64,000 nucleotides of DNA from positions 372,001 to 436,000 of the forward strand of contig DATBHR010000098.1 in assembly GCA_036557365.1 (NCBI GenBank), written 5' to 3'. The translations under genes and the position numbers were made by a program. Numbering within the stretch: position 1 is the stretch's first letter; each line of letters opens with the position of its first letter. Under the pieces are notes generated by a model. That model saw only the letters and a list, made by a program, of their open reading frames with translations. It had not been told where the DNA came from and made no database searches. The stretch is from DATKHR01 sp036557365. GTDB taxonomy: Bacteria > Acidobacteriota > Vicinamibacteria > Vicinamibacterales > CAVVIG01. Below are positions 1 to 9,255 of this stretch, piece after piece.

Positions 1-1221
1 CCAGAGAAAACCGACGCCGAGGCTTGCGAAGAACTCAGCGCGCTGTACAAGCGTGCTCTCAAACGACATCTGATTAGCGATGTTCCAGTCGGCCTGCTCC
101 TCAGTGGCGGTGTCGACTCCGGCATGCTGCTCTCGATGATGAATATCAACGGTCAGTCATGGCCGACGTTTACGGTCGGATACGGCTCGAGCTTTGCGGA
201 CGACGAGCTCGCACTCGCGGCAGACACCGCACGCCGTTTCGGATCGGTGCACGCCGAAGTGCGCATTGACCGGAAGACGTTCGAGTGCACGCTGCCTCGC
301 ATCGTGTCGTGTCTCGAGGAGCCGATCGCATCCTCGTCGATCGTACCGATGTATTTCGTCTGCGAACGCGCGCGACGCGACGTCAAGGTCGCGCTCACCG
401 GTCAGGGGCCGGACGAGTTGCTGGGCGGATACGTCCGCCATCTCGGTGTGCGATATGGTGGGTACTGGGGCAAGCTGCCGAGGTGGCTACGAGCCCCGAT
501 GTCGACGGGCATCAGCGCCTTACCTCGCAATGAGACATTGAAGCGCGGCATTTATGCACTCGACGTTCCGGATCGGATGCGCCGGTATCAGCGCGTGCTC
601 TCCCTGCTGCCGGGTGAAGTAATCGACGGCCTGTTTCACCCCGATCTTGTTAGTCCGTCGACCGGAGATGCGATCGTCGAGGGATGGGCCGACCTCGCAC
701 CCTTCATGGATCAGACCGACGAGCTCGGAGGACTGCAATACCTTGAGCTCCGTTCGACGCTCGCCGACGAGCTATTGATGTACAGCGACAAGCTGTCGAT
801 GGCCCACAGCCTCGAACTTCGAGTGCCGTTCCTCGATAAGGAGATCGTCGAATTCGTCGAGCGGTTGCCGGCGCGCCTCAAGGTCCGCAACGGCAAGGGC
901 AAGTGGCTCCATCGTCAGGTCGCCGCGGATCTTCTGCCGCAGGCAATTCTGAAGCGCAAGAAGCAGGGATTTGCGGTAAACGTCGTCGACGATTGGTTCG
1001 GCACCGCTGTGGCCGGCCACATGGAGGACATGCTGCTCGATCGGGAGTCTCGAATGTACGCATATCTCCAGCATTCGGCCGTTGCCAGACTATTAGACCA
1101 GCACCGTTCGAAGCAGAACGACAATCACAAAGTGCTCTTCAGTCTGGTCCTGCTGGAGCAGTGGCTACGGCAGTACGCCGCTGCCTTTCCTTCACAGCTC
1201 GCATGCGCCGGCCACGCATGA
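1..1221 (+). CDS. Asparagine synthase-like amidotransferase (5' truncated by window)
   Basis: The reading frame is open from base 1, so the N-terminal glutaminase half lies outside the window. What remains is the ATP-pyrophosphatase synthetase domain. The PP-loop SGGVDS sits at about bases 103-120, and a later GQGPDELLGGY motif is typical of AsnB. The domain activates a carboxylate with ATP and transfers ammonia from glutamine. In polysaccharide loci, AsnB-like proteins often amidate sugar acids or other cell-surface precursors instead of making free asparagine, and the glycosyltransferases directly downstream favour that role here. The stop overlaps the next start by four bases (ATGA), so translation is probably coupled. 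Substrate is not deducible from this part. Confidence 0.88.
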   Translation, partial: PEKTDAEACEELSALYKRALKRHLISDVPVGLLLSGGVDSGMLLSMMNINGQSWPTFTVGYGSSFADDELALAADTARRFGSVHAEVRIDRKTFECTLPRIVSCLEEPIASSSIVPMYFVCERARRDVKVALTGQGPDELLGGYVRHLGVRYGGYWGKLPRWLRAPMSTGISALPRNETLKRGIYALDVPDRMRRYQRVLSLLPGEVIDGLFHPDLVSPSTGDAIVEGWADLAPFMDQTDELGGLQYLELRSTLADELLMYSDKLSMAHSLELRVPFLDKEIVEFVERLPARLKVRNGKGKWLHRQVAADLLPQAILKRKKQGFAVNVVDDWFGTAVAGHMEDMLLDRESRMYAYLQHSAVARLLDQHRSKQNDNHKVLFSLVLLEQWLRQYAAAFPSQLACAGHA

Positions 1222-2510
1222 ACATTTCCCAGCTTCAGCAGCCAGGAATGCACAGGGTCGGTGCAGTCGAACAGTTTCCAGCCGCCTCGTTGCCAGTAAG
1301 ACGCCCCACGATTGCTCTTCTGACGGCTGGTCGTGATCGCCCATACGCGTATGGAATGACGTCGGCGCTCGCCAGCAGAGTACGAGCGCTCGATGTCATC
1401 TGCGGGGACGATCTGAACGTCAGAGAATTTCGCGAAAAGCAAAGGATCCGCCTGTTCGTGCTTCGTCGCGACACTCTAGTTGGCACCAGCGCGGCCTCCC
1501 GAGCATTCAACATCGCGGCATATTACTGGCGATTGATTAGCTATGCTTGGCGGGCGCGTCCACGCATCTTTCACATTCTCTGGAACAACAAGTTCGATAT
1601 CATCGATCGCGTGCTTCTTACTCTGTACTATCGCGCGCTGCGCAAGCGGATTGTGTTGACTGCGCACAACGTCAACGCGGGTACCAGAGACGGCAAGGAC
1701 ACCTGGCTCAATCGGGCCACTCTGAAGTTCCAGTACCGACTAGCCGACCACATCTTCGTGCATACGGGCAAGATGAAGGCGGAGCTCAGCGCGGCATTCG
1801 GAGTCAACGAGGCCTGCGTCACGGTCGTTCCGTTCGGCATCAACAATTCGCTTCCGCATACAAATCTCACCGGCGCGGAAGCGCGGCGGCGCCTCGGAAT
1901 TGGTGCCCGCGAGAAGACGATCCTCTTCTTCGGCAATATCGCACCGTACAAAGGACTCGAATACCTCATCGAAGCGTTCGGGCAGCTCCGGGCTACGTCG
2001 GCAGAGTATCGCCTGATCGTCGCCGGACAGCCCAAGAAGGGATTCCAGACCTATTGGAGTTCGATCCAACGGATGGTCGGCGATGCGCCCGATAAGCGCG
2101 GCATTGTGATGAAAATCGAGTTCGTGCCCGATGAGGAAACGGAGGTCTATTTCAAAGCAGCCGACGTCCTCGTTCTGCCCTACGTGCACATCTTCCAAAG
2201 CGGCGTTCTCTTTCTGGCGTACAGTTTTGGGCTGCCAGTATTGACGGCGGATGTCGGATCCATGAAGGAAGATGTGATCGAAGGTGAAACGGGATTCGTC
2301 TTCGCTCCGCAGAACTCCGACGATCTGGCGAAAAGGCTGCGTGAGTATTTCAACAGCCCGCTGTACAAAGATCTCGACGTGCGGCGACGCTGGATCAGCG
2401 ACTTCGCCAACCGGCAATACTCGTGGGACGCGCTAGCCGACGCTACATGTCTTGTCTATGACGTCCTCGCGTCGACTTGCAGTTTCGAAGGGGGCGAAGA
2501 AGCTGTGTGA
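1218..2510 (+). CDS. Glycosyltransferase family 4-type (GT-B fold)
   Basis: A protein of about 430 residues. I chose the ATG at 1218 because it overlaps the upstream stop as ATGA; the frame is open further upstream, but that part runs inside the amidotransferase gene. The C-terminal half has the GT4 signature: a strand and glycine loop (ILFFGNIAPYKGLEYLIEAF), then the acidic donor-binding stretch ending in YFKAADVLVLPY and the region FGLPVLTADVGSMKE that binds the nucleotide sugar. The N-terminal half carries the acceptor-side Rossmann domain (THNVNAG-like HNVN). It should transfer a sugar from a nucleotide donor onto a lipid-linked glycan at the cytoplasmic membrane. Sugar identity cannot be read. 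It lies between the amidotransferase and a GT2 gene in one transcription unit. Confidence 0.85.
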   Translation: MNISQLQQPGMHRVGAVEQFPAASLPVRRPTIALLTAGRDRPYAYGMTSALASRVRALDVICGDDLNVREFREKQRIRLFVLRRDTLVGTSAASRAFNIAAYYWRLISYAWRARPRIFHILWNNKFDIIDRVLLTLYYRALRKRIVLTAHNVNAGTRDGKDTWLNRATLKFQYRLADHIFVHTGKMKAELSAAFGVNEACVTVVPFGINNSLPHTNLTGAEARRRLGIGAREKTILFFGNIAPYKGLEYLIEAFGQLRATSAEYRLIVAGQPKKGFQTYWSSIQRMVGDAPDKRGIVMKIEFVPDEETEVYFKAADVLVLPYVHIFQSGVLFLAYSFGLPVLTADVGSMKEDVIEGETGFVFAPQNSDDLAKRLREYFNSPLYKDLDVRRRWISDFANRQYSWDALADATCLVYDVLASTCSFEGGEEAV

Positions 2511-3523
2511 AGCCCCTAGTTTCGATCCTGATTCCCGCGTACAACGCGGAGCGTTGGATCACCCAGACAGTCAGTTCGGCGCTTGACCAGTCCTGGGATC
2601 GCAAGGAGGTCATTGTTGTCGACGACGGGTCGCGTGACGCGACGTTTCAAACGGCGAAGCGGCTGGAATCCACGCTTGTAAAAGTAGTGCGTCAAGAGAA
2701 TGGCGGTGCCTGCGCGGCCCGGAACAAAGCAATGGAACTAGCGCAGGGCGACTACATACAGTTTCTCGATGCAGACGATCTGCTGGCTCCGGCGAAGATA
2801 GCCCTACAGCTAAACCGGCACGCGAAGGCAGGGGTCGATCCGGGCGTCCTGCTAACCTCTTCGTGGGGCCGCTTCTTTTTTCATCCCGAGCTGGCTGCCT
2901 TTCAGCCTGACGCGTTGTGGACCGATCTCGATCCGGTTGACTGGCTGATCACGAAGTTCGAACAGGGTGTGTGGATGAATCCGTCTGCGTGGCTCGTGAG
3001 CAGGCATCTCACCGAGCAGGCCGGCCCTTGGGACCCGAGCCTCTCGTTCTCAGGCGACGACGACGGCGAATATATGTGTCGGCTGGTTGCGAAATCCTCG
3101 CGCGTCGAATTCTCGCGCGAGGCGCAGGCCTTCTACCGCGTCGGCAACACCGGCGGCCTCAGTTGGCGAAAATCGGACAAGGCGCTCGAGACGTTTCTTA
3201 TGGCGACTCGCCTTTGCCTGCAGCACCTGCGATCCCTTGAGGACAGCGACCGCACACGCGCGGCGTGTCTCGCACTTCTGCAGATGCGCCTTCGGTACTT
3301 TCACCCGATGAAGCCTGAGCTGGTCGAAACCGTCAACTCATTGGCAGCCACATTCGGGGGCTCGGTGACGCCGCCTCAACCAACAACGATCTTCCGCCTC
3401 GCTAGCTGCGTCGTCGGTTTCGAGACCGCGATGAAGCTCAAGGCGACCGTTTGGACCGCCGAAATGATTTGGAAGAAGAATCTGGAGCGAGCTGTCTATG
3501 CGCTGAGCGGTCGGTTCTCTTGA
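2507..3523 (+). CDS. Glycosyltransferase family 2
   Basis: GT-A fold transferase of about 338 residues. The start is taken as GTG 2507, which overlaps the upstream stop (GTGTGA) and follows an AGGGGG stretch about 12 bases upstream; a TTG at 2477 is possible but would lie in the neighbour. The N-terminus has SILIPAYNAERW and VIVVDDGSRD, the usual nucleotide-binding start of GT2 enzymes. The metal-binding LDADD motif follows near residue 88. The region GDDDGEYMCRL may hold the catalytic acid. It should extend a repeat unit on the inner membrane face. Last gene of the 1-3523 unit; it converges with the beta-helix genes about 100 bases further on. Confidence 0.87.
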   Translation: MKPLVSILIPAYNAERWITQTVSSALDQSWDRKEVIVVDDGSRDATFQTAKRLESTLVKVVRQENGGACAARNKAMELAQGDYIQFLDADDLLAPAKIALQLNRHAKAGVDPGVLLTSSWGRFFFHPELAAFQPDALWTDLDPVDWLITKFEQGVWMNPSAWLVSRHLTEQAGPWDPSLSFSGDDDGEYMCRLVAKSSRVEFSREAQAFYRVGNTGGLSWRKSDKALETFLMATRLCLQHLRSLEDSDRTRAACLALLQMRLRYFHPMKPELVETVNSLAATFGGSVTPPQPTTIFRLASCVVGFETAMKLKATVWTAEMIWKKNLERAVYALSGRFS

Positions 3524-3624
3524 TCCCCGATAGTGCGTCGGATCACTCGTAGAAGCCAGAAAACACCAGATCGTTTGCGCAACTCGAAGGCCGGAGACGT
3601 GTACCTTCGCCCTCCGATTCGCCG

Positions 3625-4899
3625 CTACGGCGTGATTCTTACATTGGTTGGCGCGGTCGGTACTGGTGCTGAACCGCCTGTCCACGGATGTGGATACGGC
3701 ACCGGCGTGTAACCTGGTTTCGCTCCCTGGTTCAACATGTAGTCCCGGCCACTCTGAATGAACGACGGCGCGGAGTTGTTGATCGCCGAGTTGCCGCTAT
3801 TATTCCATACATACATGCGGTCCGAGCTGTTGTTCTGGCCGCGCCCAAGCTGCTCCGCGCACGGATACCCTTCGGGGCAGGATTGGTTTGCGGCGACGTT
3901 CCCGTATCCAGGGACGTTGGACGTCTCGCTGCTCCCGCAACCGCTCTCGGCCTGGGCCCGATAGTCCTCGAACCAGTATCCGTAGGACGTACTTCCACTC
4001 GCCGTGTTGTTGTAGATGACGCCGGTCCCGCCTCTGATGTGATACACGGCGAAGAGCGTGTTACCAGTTACACCGATCCAGCTATTGTTGCTGATCTCGT
4101 ACTCCCGCGTGCCATGGGTCGCGCAGAACCCATGCGCGTCGATGTTCATCCCGTGGATCTCGTTATGCCGGGCCACAAAGATTCCGCCGCGTTGGGCGTA
4201 CACGGCGTGAGCGTTGTGTGCACCACACGCATCAGGGTTGTAGAAGTAATTGTCCTCGACGAACACGGTGTGATCAGAGGCGCCGATTTGCGAAGGCCAG
4301 CCCCAAGCGGTATTTCCAGCCCCTTCTGGGTATACCGAGGCGTGCATGCAACCCGAGCCGCCGCCTTTTACGAACTGGTTGTGGTCGACTACGCCACTGA
4401 CGTCGTTCACTGTGTAAATGCCGTTCCCTCCGTCATAGCTTATGAAGTCGGAGTAAAGCTCGAATCGGTTGTGATCAATTCGCCAACCGTGGCCACCCTG
4501 AATTCGCATTAGACCGTAGCCTTCGTCCGTTCCGAAGTTCGCGGTCGATGTGAACGTAAAGCCTGTCACTCGAAACGACTTCGTATTGCTCGAAGTCGCT
4601 TCGATTCCTCCCGCCGCATTAATGGAAATCTTGGTCGCTCCGATTCCGGCGCCTTGCAAGGTGATATTGTGATTCACGATGTCGACGTTCGACCAGGACC
4701 ACGATCCTGCCGGACAGACGATAACGTCACCGTCAGCCGAAGAGTTGATTGCGTTTTGAACAGTTGACTGCGAGCAGTCCTGCAAATTCGTCGTTTTAGC
4801 TGAAGCACCTCGAGCCATCAGGAGGGCGGAAGCCAAACCGAGTAATGCCGGAATTCGACGAGATTCAAATCGCGTGAACATCGAAAAGTTGACACCCAT
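3625..4899 (-). CDS. Secreted right-handed parallel beta-helix protein
   Basis: About 424 residues. The ATG at 4899 is preferred to a TTG at 4908, since GAGGG lies just upstream. An N-terminal signal peptide ends near ASA before the mature chain. The body has short repeating strands rich in N, G, H and D (for example VVDHNQF, NNSW, YNNTAS), the pattern of pectate-lyase-like or periplasmic copper-binding-like beta-helices. Such folds occur in polysaccharide lyases, epimerases and glycan-binding proteins; I see no lyase catalytic motif that decides among these. The C-terminus stops at APTNVRITP, which resembles the first strand of an Fn3 domain. It is the second gene of a two-gene unit, 27 bases after its paralogue, and sits beside glycan genes. 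Confidence 0.78.
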   Translation of the reverse strand: MGVNFSMFTRFESRRIPALLGLASALLMARGASAKTTNLQDCSQSTVQNAINSSADGDVIVCPAGSWSWSNVDIVNHNITLQGAGIGATKISINAAGGIEATSSNTKSFRVTGFTFTSTANFGTDEGYGLMRIQGGHGWRIDHNRFELYSDFISYDGGNGIYTVNDVSGVVDHNQFVKGGGSGCMHASVYPEGAGNTAWGWPSQIGASDHTVFVEDNYFYNPDACGAHNAHAVYAQRGGIFVARHNEIHGMNIDAHGFCATHGTREYEISNNSWIGVTGNTLFAVYHIRGGTGVIYNNTASGSTSYGYWFEDYRAQAESGCGSSETSNVPGYGNVAANQSCPEGYPCAEQLGRGQNNSSDRMYVWNNSGNSAINNSAPSFIQSGRDYMLNQGAKPGYTPVPYPHPWTGGSAPVPTAPTNVRITP

Positions 4900-4926
4900 G
4901 TCCCTCAACGTCCTCTTAAGAACTGC

Positions 4927-6087
4927 CTATGGGGTAATTCGCAAATTAGAGGGCGCCTGAGGGGAAGTTGGAATGACGCCGCCAGTGACCAACGGATGTG
5001 GATACGTGTAGGGTGTGTACCCAGGCTTCTGCGTAAGATAAAAGTCCCGATTTACTTGCACGTTGGAGCTTCCACTCGCAACCGACATCAATGAGTCGTT
5101 GTTCCAGACATAGGCCGGATCTAGAACTTGGTTCTTCCCCCTGCCAACTTGATATAGCGCCGGATAACCAGAGTCTTCTTCAAGAAGTTCGACCGTACCG
5201 GCACCGCCGTTGGACGATCCGGACTTGTGATTGTTAAAAATGACACCGCTCCCGGCCCGGACGCGTACGTAGTTGTCCTGGTTCCCGTTAGGGACGATGT
5301 TGAAAGTGTTCTCGTAGATTTCCCACCAACGTGCGCCAATCATTCCGGCTGTCCCATGCTGGTCAACATGAGCCATGGTTAGATTGTTGTACCGGAACAC
5401 CGTTCGTGCGCCGTAGTAGCTCTGCACGGCGGCTCCGCCGAAGAAATAGGCCGGGTTGCCCGACGTTTGATTGATGAAGGTGTTGTCTTCGATGTAAACA
5501 GCGTCGCCACTGCCAGGGACGACATCGTTGCTCCAACCCGCTGTCGAAGTCGATCCGTACCCCTCGTTATGAATGATTTCGTTGTTCCCCGACCATGTGA
5601 ATGTGTTGTGATCGATGACGCCGTAGATTGGATCCGCAATCTTAAGATGCGTCCCCATATTCATGCCGGTGAAACTACAGTTATCAACGCGAAATTTCGC
5701 GCTCGTCTCAGTTCCGTGACCCAACGTGATGAAGTACCCTCCTGACGATTGAGAGTCGGTGAAGGAAAATCCGGTAATTCTCGTTGAAACTGCCGCGTTG
5801 ACGGAAACAGAAATCAGCGCGGTACCATCACCGACGCTTCCCCTCGTCACCCTCGCCCCGTTGCCGTTGAGCGTGATTCCTTTACTGCCTGGAATACTGA
5901 TCGCGCTGTTCCAAGTAACAGCGCAAGCCGCCGGGAGTGAAATCACGTCTCCAGTAGCCGCGTTGTTTACGGCTGTTTGAACGTCTGTACTGGAGCAACT
6001 GGCGGCTTGTTTACCGGCAGCGTTCGCGTTTATCGCTGAAAGAATGACCCACATTCCCACGACGCTGATAAGTCCGCTTCTAGTCAT
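4927..6087 (-). CDS. Secreted right-handed parallel beta-helix protein (paralogue)
   Basis: About 386 residues from the ATG at 6087. The frame is open up to 6201, but the segment from 6087 gives a clean signal peptide (TRSGLISVVGMWVILSA, cleavage near ANA). The mature part starts with CSSTDVQTAVNNAATGD, matching CSQSTVQNAINSSADGD in the neighbour, so the two are paralogues made by tandem duplication. Repeated strands such as YIEDNTF, VIDHNTF and FRYNNL support a beta-helix. Like its neighbour it ends in APSNLRITP, an apparent Fn3 first strand cut off at the stop. First gene of the minus-strand pair. Role inferred: glycan binding or cleavage outside the cell. Enzyme activity is not shown by any motif I can name. 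Confidence 0.78.
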   Translation of the reverse strand: MTRSGLISVVGMWVILSAINANAAGKQAASCSSTDVQTAVNNAATGDVISLPAACAVTWNSAISIPGSKGITLNGNGARVTRGSVGDGTALISVSVNAAVSTRITGFSFTDSQSSGGYFITLGHGTETSAKFRVDNCSFTGMNMGTHLKIADPIYGVIDHNTFTWSGNNEIIHNEGYGSTSTAGWSNDVVPGSGDAVYIEDNTFINQTSGNPAYFFGGAAVQSYYGARTVFRYNNLTMAHVDQHGTAGMIGARWWEIYENTFNIVPNGNQDNYVRVRAGSGVIFNNHKSGSSNGGAGTVELLEEDSGYPALYQVGRGKNQVLDPAYVWNNDSLMSVASGSSNVQVNRDFYLTQKPGYTPYTYPHPLVTGGVIPTSPQAPSNLRITP

Positions 6088-6530
6088 TGGCGTTCGATCC
6101 TGGATTTGCCCGCACCGTGATCGCATTTTCCCAGCAGCCCATCGCGAAATATTACTCAAGAGAGTAAATACTGCCCTCGCCGCGAGGTGGGCCGAGTTCA
6201 CGTTCGTGTGACTTAAATCGCCTAAAGAGTGTGGCTTGGCCCCAAACAGAACTACGATGGGGTCTAATCAGCCGTGGCCGCCTACGCAAAACATGTTCCT
6301 GATGGCCGCTGCTGAGAAGTTATTGTTTTATCAGTAGTTAAGTCTCTACCCAATAGCTGCTGAATCTTCCCCGGTCGGGCAGTTGGACGTTTTTCGTCTA
6401 ACAAGTTTCGGCTCCGTGATCAGAACAGCATTCACCTCAGTTGTTCGGACTCCCTCCGAAATGGTTGAGAAAAGCAAGCAATTCCAACATTCGGGGGACG
6501 GTGACATCAGCTGGAACCGACGCCTAACTC
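6088..6530. other. Non-coding stretch between beta-helix genes and IS remnant
   Basis: The 440 bases hold the upstream region of the beta-helix pair, including the candidate -24/-12 site at 6285-6300. No convincing ORF was seen. The right part merges into a decayed insertion sequence. Confidence 0.5.
6285..6300 (-). promoter_or_regulatory. Candidate sigma-54 (-24/-12) promoter for the beta-helix pair
   Basis: Read on the minus strand the site is AGGAACATGTTTTGCG. It keeps the -24 GG, the -12 GC and TTGC at exact spacing. It is about 200 bases upstream of the 6087 start. A single weak match could be chance; it gains weight from the other sites in the window. Confidence 0.35.
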
Positions 6531-7075
6531 ATGAAATTCGTCCCGCTCGAATCCAGTCACCGAAGGTGGGATCGGGGTCGCGGACCTGCTACGGAAGCAC
6601 AGGTGCGCGCGAAACACGTTCGTCAAGTGGCTCAGCAAGTATAGGGCGCGATGTCGCCGACGTGAATTGACTGCGTGAATCGCGCGAATGCGATTGCAAC
6701 CGTGATCGATGAAGGCAATCGGACGGGAATGGGGATGGCGATGGGCGTGTCGCTGCCGTTGCGTCGCGCGTGTCTACGTGAACTCGTCGCTGAACGTGGG
6801 GGTCCCGCCAGCCGTCCGCCTGGAATAGTCCGAAGTTGCCGCCGAGCCCTTCTCGACGGTACGCGGACGCACGGCGTCGCGATCCACCACATTTAGTCCG
6901 GGAAGCCTGATCAGAACGTGTACACCGAGGGTTTCAATTGCATCTGTCGGTCGCGTGTGCAACAGCGAGCCCTCACCGACAACCTCAGCCGGTGCCGCCG
7001 CTCAACTTTTTCGCCGAGGCACTATCGGCCGGCCAGTTGCCCTTGAGCTGTCCGTTCGACGGAGAAGCTTACGGA
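6531..7075 (+). mobile_element. Decayed IS3-family insertion sequence (copy 1)
   Basis: A remnant of an IS3-type element with orfA and orfB traces. From 6531 the frame fragments read as a broken OrfA start, then GVADLLRKH-like and NTFVKWLSKY-like pieces of the OrfA helix-turn-helix (about 6565-6650). From 6700 an integrase-core piece reads VIDEGNRTGM, HGVAIHHI and SGKPDQNVY, interrupted by stops and frameshifts. The DNA matches the second copy at 8321-9195 over most of its length and ends in a shared CTGTCCG and GACGG stretch near 7050. No intact transposase and no clear terminal inverted repeats remain. It is non-functional. Confidence 0.8.
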
Positions 7076-7120
7076 AATGACCAGAGTTCGAAGACTAAAG
7101 TCCGCGCGATCGAGAGCTTC

Positions 7121-7150
7121 ACGCATGCTCAAATAGCATGCGTTTCGTTT
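7121..7150 (+). terminator. Hairpin with T-rich tail (possible terminator)
   Basis: A perfect 9-bp inverted repeat, ACGCATGCT (7121-7129) and AGCATGCGT (7135-7143), with a 5-base loop, followed by TTCGTTT. It has the form of a factor-independent terminator and lies between IS remnant 1 and the PEP-CTERM gene. Confidence 0.5.
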
Positions 7151-7265
7151 AAATGGCCCGGATGTTGGTGACTTCGCGCTGAGGAAAACGGTACGCGTCG
7201 TGCGACGAAAGCGCGGCGAATGTTGTTACGGCAGGCTACGGCAATTTGCGTTGGAGAATCGTAGA

Positions 7266-7934
7266 ATGAAGCTCAATATTGCGCTGATTTGTGCGGCGGC
7301 TGCCATGGCGACGCCGCGTTCGGCGATCGCTGCGCCAATCGTATACACCTTCGACGGTTCAATAACGTTGCTAAATGTCCTGAGCAGCGATCCAGCATCC
7401 AGGGATATCGATGTTTGGTTGCCAGGCCTGCATGAAGGTGCGGCTTTCAGCGGCACTTTCATGTTCGATCCCGTAGACCAATCAGCTGACCTTCAAGTGA
7501 GAGTTTCCACTTATTCCTTCGAGGCGCAGGCATTTTCCACCTCTGTAGTTCATGATTCTCAATTCGTGATAGGCGATCACCAAATGACAGGTGATTTTGT
7601 TGATTTTTGGAGTTCCGCTCCCGGACTGACAGCGCCGACACCAACCCTCTTTTTGCCCGACGACATTCATTTGAGCTTCTGGGACACAACGGGATCATCC
7701 CTTTCAGGGGCCGTGCTCGGCGGCACCAGTCTTGACCACTTTCCATTCGAACTTCTGACATTTGATGGCAATGGTTACTTGCCACGATCGTCGGCCACAA
7801 TAGATTGGCAAGGAAATATCATTTCTTTTCGTCAGGTCCCTGAGCCTACTACTCTTGCACTACTTTGCTCAGCGGCAATTGGCCTTGGCTGGCCCATCAG
7901 ACGTCGAAGCGCTCGCTCAGCTCGCTTGAATTGA
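7266..7934 (+). CDS. PEP-CTERM sorting domain protein
   Basis: About 222 residues. ATG 7266 is chosen because GGAGA lies about 10 bases upstream and a good signal peptide begins there (KLNIALICAAAAMA, cleavage near AIAA). The frame is open back to 7200 without such features. The mature part is a low-cysteine, beta-rich domain with no family I recognise. The C-terminus has VPEPTTLALL, a short hydrophobic helix and a basic tail with RRR, which is the PEP-CTERM signal cut by an exosortase during export to the surface. The gene lies between two decayed IS3 copies. A weak -24/-12-like site (TGGCCCGGATGTTGGT, 7154-7169) is upstream, but its -12 element is imperfect. Confidence 0.85.
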   Translation: MKLNIALICAAAAMATPRSAIAAPIVYTFDGSITLLNVLSSDPASRDIDVWLPGLHEGAAFSGTFMFDPVDQSADLQVRVSTYSFEAQAFSTSVVHDSQFVIGDHQMTGDFVDFWSSAPGLTAPTPTLFLPDDIHLSFWDTTGSSLSGAVLGGTSLDHFPFELLTFDGNGYLPRSSATIDWQGNIISFRQVPEPTTLALLCSAAIGLGWPIRRRSARSARLN

Positions 7935-8320
7935 ATGAGGCCGTGGAGCAGAAAGTCTGACCAACCCACAAATCAGTACGCGGCCAATTTGAAAAACGAG
8001 CGATCAATGATTTGCGAACCAGCCGGCGAGCCCAACCAAGGAAACGCAGCCCGATGACCCGTAAAGGTCGCACGAACGAAGGATCATCCACGCCATGCAC
8101 CAGACGGAGGTGGCGAGAAGGTCGTTGCAAGCCTGTCGAATCAATTTCGACAACGCAGAAACATGTCAGTATTGGGACAATGAAGTCACACACACTGCCG
8201 AGCGACAACGCCGCCCCGATCATTCTGGTCCTGAGAATCGCGTCCGTCATTTGTCCCGCCGTAACCTTTTCCCGGTCAGTGAACAGTCGAGGGTAGACTG
8301 CTCCGCATCAGGACCGGTCA
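7935..8320. other. Non-coding spacer before IS remnant 2
   Basis: About 390 bases without a supported gene. Short ORFs here have no start context or recognisable protein. The right end probably includes the eroded left end of IS remnant 2. Confidence 0.5.
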
Positions 8321-9195
8321 TGCGGAAGTCGAGGTTTAGCAAATCTCAGATCGTCGACATCCTGAAGGAAGCGGAGGGCGGCGTCGCGGTGGCTGCCTGC
8401 TGCGAACACACGGAATTGCCCGGAACACGTTTTCAAGTAGCGCAGCAAGTACCGCGGGGCGCCGGTGTCGGATGTGAAAGGCGGCGTACTCCCAGCCTCC
8501 GGTGCCGGCGAGCCGGCGGGATGCCGCGGTGATCGCGGCGCTGACGGACGCCGTGACGCGCTATCCGCGCTGAGGCTTCTGGAAGCTCTTCGATCGCCTG
8601 AGCGTCGAACGCCGGCCGTGGCATCACCGGTGCGTCCTTCGCGTGTATCGGGTCCTGCGGCTGAATCTGCCTCGACGCGACGGGTGCCGCGTCGGATTCG
8701 GCAGCCGCTCAACGGTGCCGCCGGTCTAAATCAAACCTGGCGCTCGATTTCATGACCGAGACGCTCTACGAGGGGCGACGCATTCGATCGCTGACGATGA
8801 TCGATGAAGGGAATCGGGAGGGACTGGAGATTGCGATCGGGAAGTCACTGCCGAGTCGTCGGGTCGTGCGCGTGCTGAACGAACTCGTCGCCGTGCATGG
8901 CCGACCGCACCTGGTCGCCACGCACTACATTCAGGCCGGGAAGCCCGATCAGAACGCGTACATCGAGCGCGTTAATCGCAGCTATCGGACCGAGGTCCTC
9001 AACGCGCATCTCTTCGAATCGATCCGGGAGCTGAAGGCGATCACCAGGCGCCTAATCGACAACAGCGAGCGGGTTCACGACAGCCTCGGCCGGGTGCCGC
9101 CGCTCACGTTTCTGCCGAGGCCCTCATCGGTGGTGCCGTCTTCCATCGGACTGTCCGCTTGACGGGAAGCGCACGCTCGCCGATCTGTCGCTTCG
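8321..9195 (+). mobile_element. Decayed IS3-family insertion sequence (copy 2)
   Basis: Starts with an OrfA-like piece (RKSRFSKSQIVDILKEAE, from 8321) that soon loses frame. OrfB follows: YPR.GFWKLFDRL and RVYRVLRLNLPRR (about 8560-8675), then an open stretch 8752-9162 reading LTMIDEGNREGLEIAIGKS, GKPDQNAYIERVN and a C-terminal LGRVPPLTFLPR. Between HGRPH and the THYIQAGKPDQN part, the usual segment with the second catalytic acidic residue (DNGPE-type) is missing, so even the longest ORF (136 residues) cannot be an active DDE transposase. Homologous to copy 1 at 6531-7075. No direct repeats were seen around it. Confidence 0.85.
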
Positions 9196-9255
9196 CAGAC
9201 GGCTTTATAGCTCTCGGCAGCACATCCTTGAAGCCATGTTCTCGAGCGCGAGAAT

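Noticed and set aside
7154..7169. TGGCCCGGATGTTGGT before PEP-CTERM gene 7266
   Set aside because: The -12 element is GG instead of GC, the most conserved pair. Mentioned with the gene only.
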